The notes beneath the pieces are model-generated. The model saw only the letters and a program-made list of their open reading frames with translations, made no database searches and had not been told where the DNA came from. From contig CAMFGW010000009.1 of NCBI GenBank assembly GCA_945952025.1, positions 1 to 64,000 on the forward strand: DNA of 64,000 nt, given 5' to 3'. Below, in pieces: positions 61,286-64,000 of this stretch. The position numbers and the translations under genes were made by a program. This stretch comes from an uncultured Paracoccaceae bacterium. GTDB lineage: Bacteria > Pseudomonadota > Alphaproteobacteria > Rhodobacterales > Rhodobacteraceae. Numbering within the stretch: the first letter of the stretch is position 1; every line of letters begins with the position of its first letter.

Positions 61286-62875
61286 ATGACCCACACCGCC
61301 CCACCCGAGGTCCGCCGCCGCCGGACCTTCGCCATCATCTCGCACCCCGACGCGGGCAAGACCACGCTGACAGAAAAGTTCCTGCTGTTCGGCGGCGCCA
61401 TCCAGATGGCCGGACAGGTGCGCGCCAAGGGCGAGGCGCGGCGCACGCGCTCGGACTTCATGAAGATGGAGCAGGAACGCGGGATCTCCGTCTCTGCCTC
61501 GGCCATGTCCTTCGACTTCGGCAAGTTCCGCTTCAACCTGGTCGACACGCCCGGCCACTCGGACTTTTCCGAAGACACCTACCGCACGCTCACCGCCGTC
61601 GATGCGGCGGTCATGGTGATCGACGGGGCCAAGGGCGTCGAAAGCCAGACGCGGAAACTGTTCGAGGTCTGCCGCCTGCGCGACCTGCCGATCCTGACCT
61701 TCTGCAACAAGATGGACCGCGAAAGCCGCGACACGTTCGAGATCATCGACGAGATCCAGGAAAACCTGGCGATCGACGTGACGCCCGCCAGCTGGCCGAT
61801 CGGCATGGGCCGCGATTTCGTCGGCGCCTATGACCTGCTGAACGACCGGCTGGAGATCATGGACCGCGCCGACCGCAACAAGGTCGCGGAATCGGTCCAG
61901 ATCGACGGCCTGGACGATCCGCGGCTGGCCGACCACGTCCCGGCCGACCTGCTGGCAAAGCTGCGCGAAGAGGTCGAGATGGCGCGCGAGCTTCTGCCCG
62001 CCTTCAATCGGCAGGCGATCCTCGAAGGGCACATGACGCCGATCTGGTTCGGCTCGGCCATCAACTCCTTCGGCGTGAAGGAACTGATGACCGGTATCGC
62101 CGACTACGGCCCCGAGCCCCAGCCGCAAAAGGCCGCCGAACGCGCGGTCGACGCCTCCGAGACGCCGGTCACAGGCTTCGTCTTCAAGGTGCAGGCCAAC
62201 ATGGATCCCAAGCACCGCGACCGCGTGGCCTTCGTCCGCCTCGCCTCGGGCCATTTCGAACGCGGCATGAAGCTGCTGCATGTGCGGTCGAAAAAGCCGA
62301 TGGCGGTGTCGAACCCGGTCCTCTTCCTGGCCGCCGACCGCGAGCTGGCCGAAGAGGCCTGGGCGGGCGACATCATCGGCATCCCGAATCACGGCCAGCT
62401 TCGCATCGGCGACGCGCTGACCGAAGGCGAGGTGCTGCGCTTCACCGGCATCCCGTCCTTCGCGCCCGAACTCCTGCAAACCGTGCGCGCGGGCGATCCG
62501 ATGAAGGCCAAGCACCTGGAAAAGGCGCTGATGCAGTTCGCCGAGGAGGGCGCCGCCAAGGTCTTCAAGCCCGCGATCGGGTCGGGCTTCATCGTCGGCG
62601 TCGTCGGCGCCCTGCAGTTCGAGGTGCTGGCCAGCCGGATCGAGCAGGAATACCAGCTGCCCGTCCGCTTCGAGCCGACCCAGTTCACCTCCGCCCGCTG
62701 GGTCACCGGGCCGAAGGACGCCGTCGAGGCCTTCGTCGCCGCCAACAAGGGCCATATCGCCACCGACAACGACGGCGACGTTGTCTACCTGACGCGGCTC
62801 CAGTGGGACATCGACCGCATCGTGCGCGATCACCCGGAGCTGCGGTTGAGTGCGACGAAGGAGATGATGGTCTAG
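61286..62875 (+). CDS. prfC: Peptide chain release factor 3
   Basis: 529-residue GTPase that recycles RF1/RF2. The G domain has SHPDAGKTTLTEK (G1), the switch region RGISVSASAMSF (G2), DTPGHSDFSEDTYRTL (G3) and NKMD (G4). C-terminal domains contain GFVFKVQANMDPKHRDRVAFVRLASG and QFEVLASRIEQEYQLPVRFEPTQF. Full family length. AAGGA precedes the ATG. Many alphaproteobacteria carry it as a single gene. Confidence 0.97.
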   Translation: MTHTAPPEVRRRRTFAIISHPDAGKTTLTEKFLLFGGAIQMAGQVRAKGEARRTRSDFMKMEQERGISVSASAMSFDFGKFRFNLVDTPGHSDFSEDTYRTLTAVDAAVMVIDGAKGVESQTRKLFEVCRLRDLPILTFCNKMDRESRDTFEIIDEIQENLAIDVTPASWPIGMGRDFVGAYDLLNDRLEIMDRADRNKVAESVQIDGLDDPRLADHVPADLLAKLREEVEMARELLPAFNRQAILEGHMTPIWFGSAINSFGVKELMTGIADYGPEPQPQKAAERAVDASETPVTGFVFKVQANMDPKHRDRVAFVRLASGHFERGMKLLHVRSKKPMAVSNPVLFLAADRELAEEAWAGDIIGIPNHGQLRIGDALTEGEVLRFTGIPSFAPELLQTVRAGDPMKAKHLEKALMQFAEEGAAKVFKPAIGSGFIVGVVGALQFEVLASRIEQEYQLPVRFEPTQFTSARWVTGPKDAVEAFVAANKGHIATDNDGDVVYLTRLQWDIDRIVRDHPELRLSATKEMMV

Positions 62876-63282
62876 GCGAGCGCCCGCTCGAAGCCGTCGA
62901 CCTGCAAGGCCTGAACTCCGGTCCCGAGGGTTGTCTGCCAGGCACCGCCCTGCCCCGTTGCGCCGCCCCCGTCCTCTTGCAGGCAGCGCACCAGTCCGGC
63001 GCATCTTGCGGGTTCGGCCGCCGCGCTACGCGAAATTGTGGCGAAATCATGGCGCGGCCGGTCACGAATTGGTGCCACGAATCGCCCTTGCCGCCCCAAC
63101 CATTACGAAAGCGTCAAGCGCCGCAGGTCGATTGTCGCCCGGTCGGCTGATAATCGAGCCACCCCTTCCCGCAAGACCCCCTGATTGTTGCGATTTCGCG
63201 GCGTTGATTAATTTGCCCAAATTTTGTCGAAATTGGGCTCCATAGCTGTCCGGAACGAACTTGGTTGGGACATGGTGCAGCA
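62876..63282. other. 407-nt intergenic region before the VPLPA-CTERM gene
   Basis: No gene is supported. A 75-codon minus-strand open frame covers 62872-63099 but has no conserved features. AT-rich DNA at 63203-63238 contains the inverted repeat GCCCAA/TTGGGC (63215-63220 and 63233-63238) with partly pairing T/A-rich centre. It is 45-70 nt upstream of the surface-protein start and is a candidate operator or promoter element. Confidence 0.45.
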
Positions 63283-63804
63283 ATGAAATTTTTCCTGAAG
63301 ACTCTCGCGGTTGTCGGCGCTCTGGCGTCGGCCCAGGCTGCTTCGGCCGTCCAGATCACGCCCCTGACGCTCAATGGCGGCTGGAAGATGTTCGGTTTCG
63401 CGGGTGTCGGCTCGAAGATCTACAACACCTTCGGCTTCACGGTCGCGGCGGGTCAGGCAGCCCATCTGACGGTGACGGACGGCTACACGCCGGGCGACAT
63501 GTTCGAGGTCTTCTCGAACAACGTCTCGCTCCATCACACCTATGTCCCGACGCCGGGCGGCCCGAGCCTCGGCAAGAAGTTCGACCTGGCGGCCGCGAAC
63601 CCCAACTTCTCGCACCGGACCTTCTACTTCACGGCGGGCACCTACACGATCACCATGCTGGTCACCCGCCGCGCCGGCAACTCGACGCATAACGACACGG
63701 GCGCGCTCCGGCTCGACACGGCGCCGATCCCGGTTCCGGCTGCGGGCTTCATGCTTCTGACGGCACTCGGTGGTGTCGCCGCCGCCCGCCGCCGGAAGGC
63801 CTGA
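63283..63804 (+). CDS. VPLPA-CTERM sorting-domain surface protein
   Basis: 173 residues. A signal peptide (MKFFLKTLAVVGALASAQAASA) is followed by a small beta-rich domain with no recognised homologue. The C-terminal sorting signal is IPVPAAGFMLLTALGGVAAARRRKA: a PxPA-type motif, a hydrophobic helix and a basic end. VPLPA-CTERM proteins are processed by a dedicated exosortase in proteobacteria with exopolysaccharide loci; no exosortase gene is in the window. The central segment recalls pre-peptidase C-terminal-like or collagen-binding-like beta sandwiches only in general pattern. Confidence 0.9.
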   Translation: MKFFLKTLAVVGALASAQAASAVQITPLTLNGGWKMFGFAGVGSKIYNTFGFTVAAGQAAHLTVTDGYTPGDMFEVFSNNVSLHHTYVPTPGGPSLGKKFDLAAANPNFSHRTFYFTAGTYTITMLVTRRAGNSTHNDTGALRLDTAPIPVPAAGFMLLTALGGVAAARRRKA

Positions 63805-63856
63805 GGCCGCAAGGTTTCGGCAGGTCGCCTTACAGCCCCAGCGCCTGCCATACGAC

Positions 63857-63895
63857 GTCGCCGCCCGCAGCAGCCCCGCGGGCGGCGACTTCGTT
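63857..63895 (+). terminator. Terminator of the VPLPA-CTERM gene
   Basis: GTCGCCGCCCGC (63857-63868) pairs perfectly with GCGGGCGGCGAC (63878-63889), a 12-bp stem with a nine-base loop, followed by TTCGTTTG. Confidence 0.8.
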
Positions 63896-63935
63896 TGCGG
63901 AGGGGCGCATTTTGACCGCCGGAACCCCCCTCACA

Positions 63936-63963
63936 TTGACGTTCCCGCCCTTTTCCGCTAGGG
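63936..63963 (+). promoter_or_regulatory. Strong promoter for a gene beyond the window
   Basis: TTGACG and CTAGGG are separated by 16 nt, the same style as the tRNA promoter at 19180. The transcribed gene lies past the right edge and cannot be identified. Confidence 0.55.
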
Positions 63964-64000
63964 GCGTCTCACCCGCATCCGGCGGGACCCATTTTCGGGG

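Noticed and set aside
62872-63099. 75-codon minus-strand open frame after prfC
   Set aside because: There is no conserved motif and no clear ribosome site. Its stop overlaps the prfC stop, and codon composition is uninformative at this length.

Overview
The window is a G+C-rich bacterial chromosome segment, packed with genes. It looks like an alphaproteobacterium of the order Rhodobacterales (Rhodobacteraceae/Paracoccaceae type). The grounds are family-typical gene orders (DUF177-rpmF-plsX-fabH-ihfA-merR, tatABC, clpP-clpX, purM-purN, nrdR-ribD, ribE..ribB-ribH-nusB), a zinc-site-less RibB-RibA fusion, a double-length dCTP deaminase, Hint-domain proteins, a CtrA box and a VPLPA-CTERM protein. 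The genus cannot be fixed from the sequence. The first 21 bases carry a transposase library adapter, so the left edge is an assembly-contig end and the first gene is 5'-truncated.

Layout. 1-6.1 kb: end of a DUF455 ferritin-like gene, an M23 peptidase-bactofilin pair, and a marR-emrA-emrB efflux operon. 6.1-12.3 kb: metR/metF divergent pair sharing an operator, a type III ornithine/lysine decarboxylase divergent from an Lrp-type regulator, then an HxlR regulator facing a DUF1428-VOC-VOC operon. 12.3-20.7 kb: valS, a DUF1992 gene, a HisC-like aminotransferase, purMN, a small membrane protein, a CAU tRNA and an amine oxidoreductase. 21-31 kb: the riboflavin/nrdR cluster on the minus strand, split by a plus-strand capsule block (kpsS, wza/kpsD-like, kpsC). 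31-39 kb: a spermidine/putrescine-type ABC transporter with a coupled DUF616 gene, then a gamma-glutamylpolyamine synthetase-like gene coupled to a class III aminotransferase; together a plausible polyamine uptake and catabolism block. 39-45 kb: a divergent Hint-like protein, rlmE, ppx/gppA and a three-gene one-carbon operon (PF13769 protein, MetF-like protein, methyltetrahydrofolate methyltransferase). 44-50 kb: ornithine-lipid acyltransferase-like gene, bamE and the rpmF-plsX-fabH-ihfA-merR cluster. 50-57 kb: tRNA-Pro(GGG), dcd, YdeI-like gene, clpX, clpP, a DUF815 ATPase and tatCBA. 57-64 kb: WYL regulator, orphan ABC ATPase, SDR protein, CtrA-boxed Hint-domain gene, prfC and a VPLPA-CTERM surface protein.

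The most unusual structure is a dispersed element of about 200-220 bp present three times (20744-20959, 23887-24083, 60943-61165). Each copy begins 13-19 nt after the stop codon of a gene (nusB, ribE, the 60-kb Hint gene) in the same orientation relative to that gene. Each can fold into four strong hairpins joined by a 19-bp core identical in all three copies, and stem sequences differ between copies while pairing is mostly kept. It behaves like a 3'-UTR-associated structured repeat family.

Other points worth a second look: the CtrA box (TTAA-N7-TTAA) before a Hint gene whose usual catalytic Cys is Ser; an Ala-rich insert in a TatC periplasmic loop; an SDR protein without the Tyr/Lys catalytic pair; the isolated three-gene methyl-transfer operon; and the Kdo-linker capsule genes with no transporter beside them.
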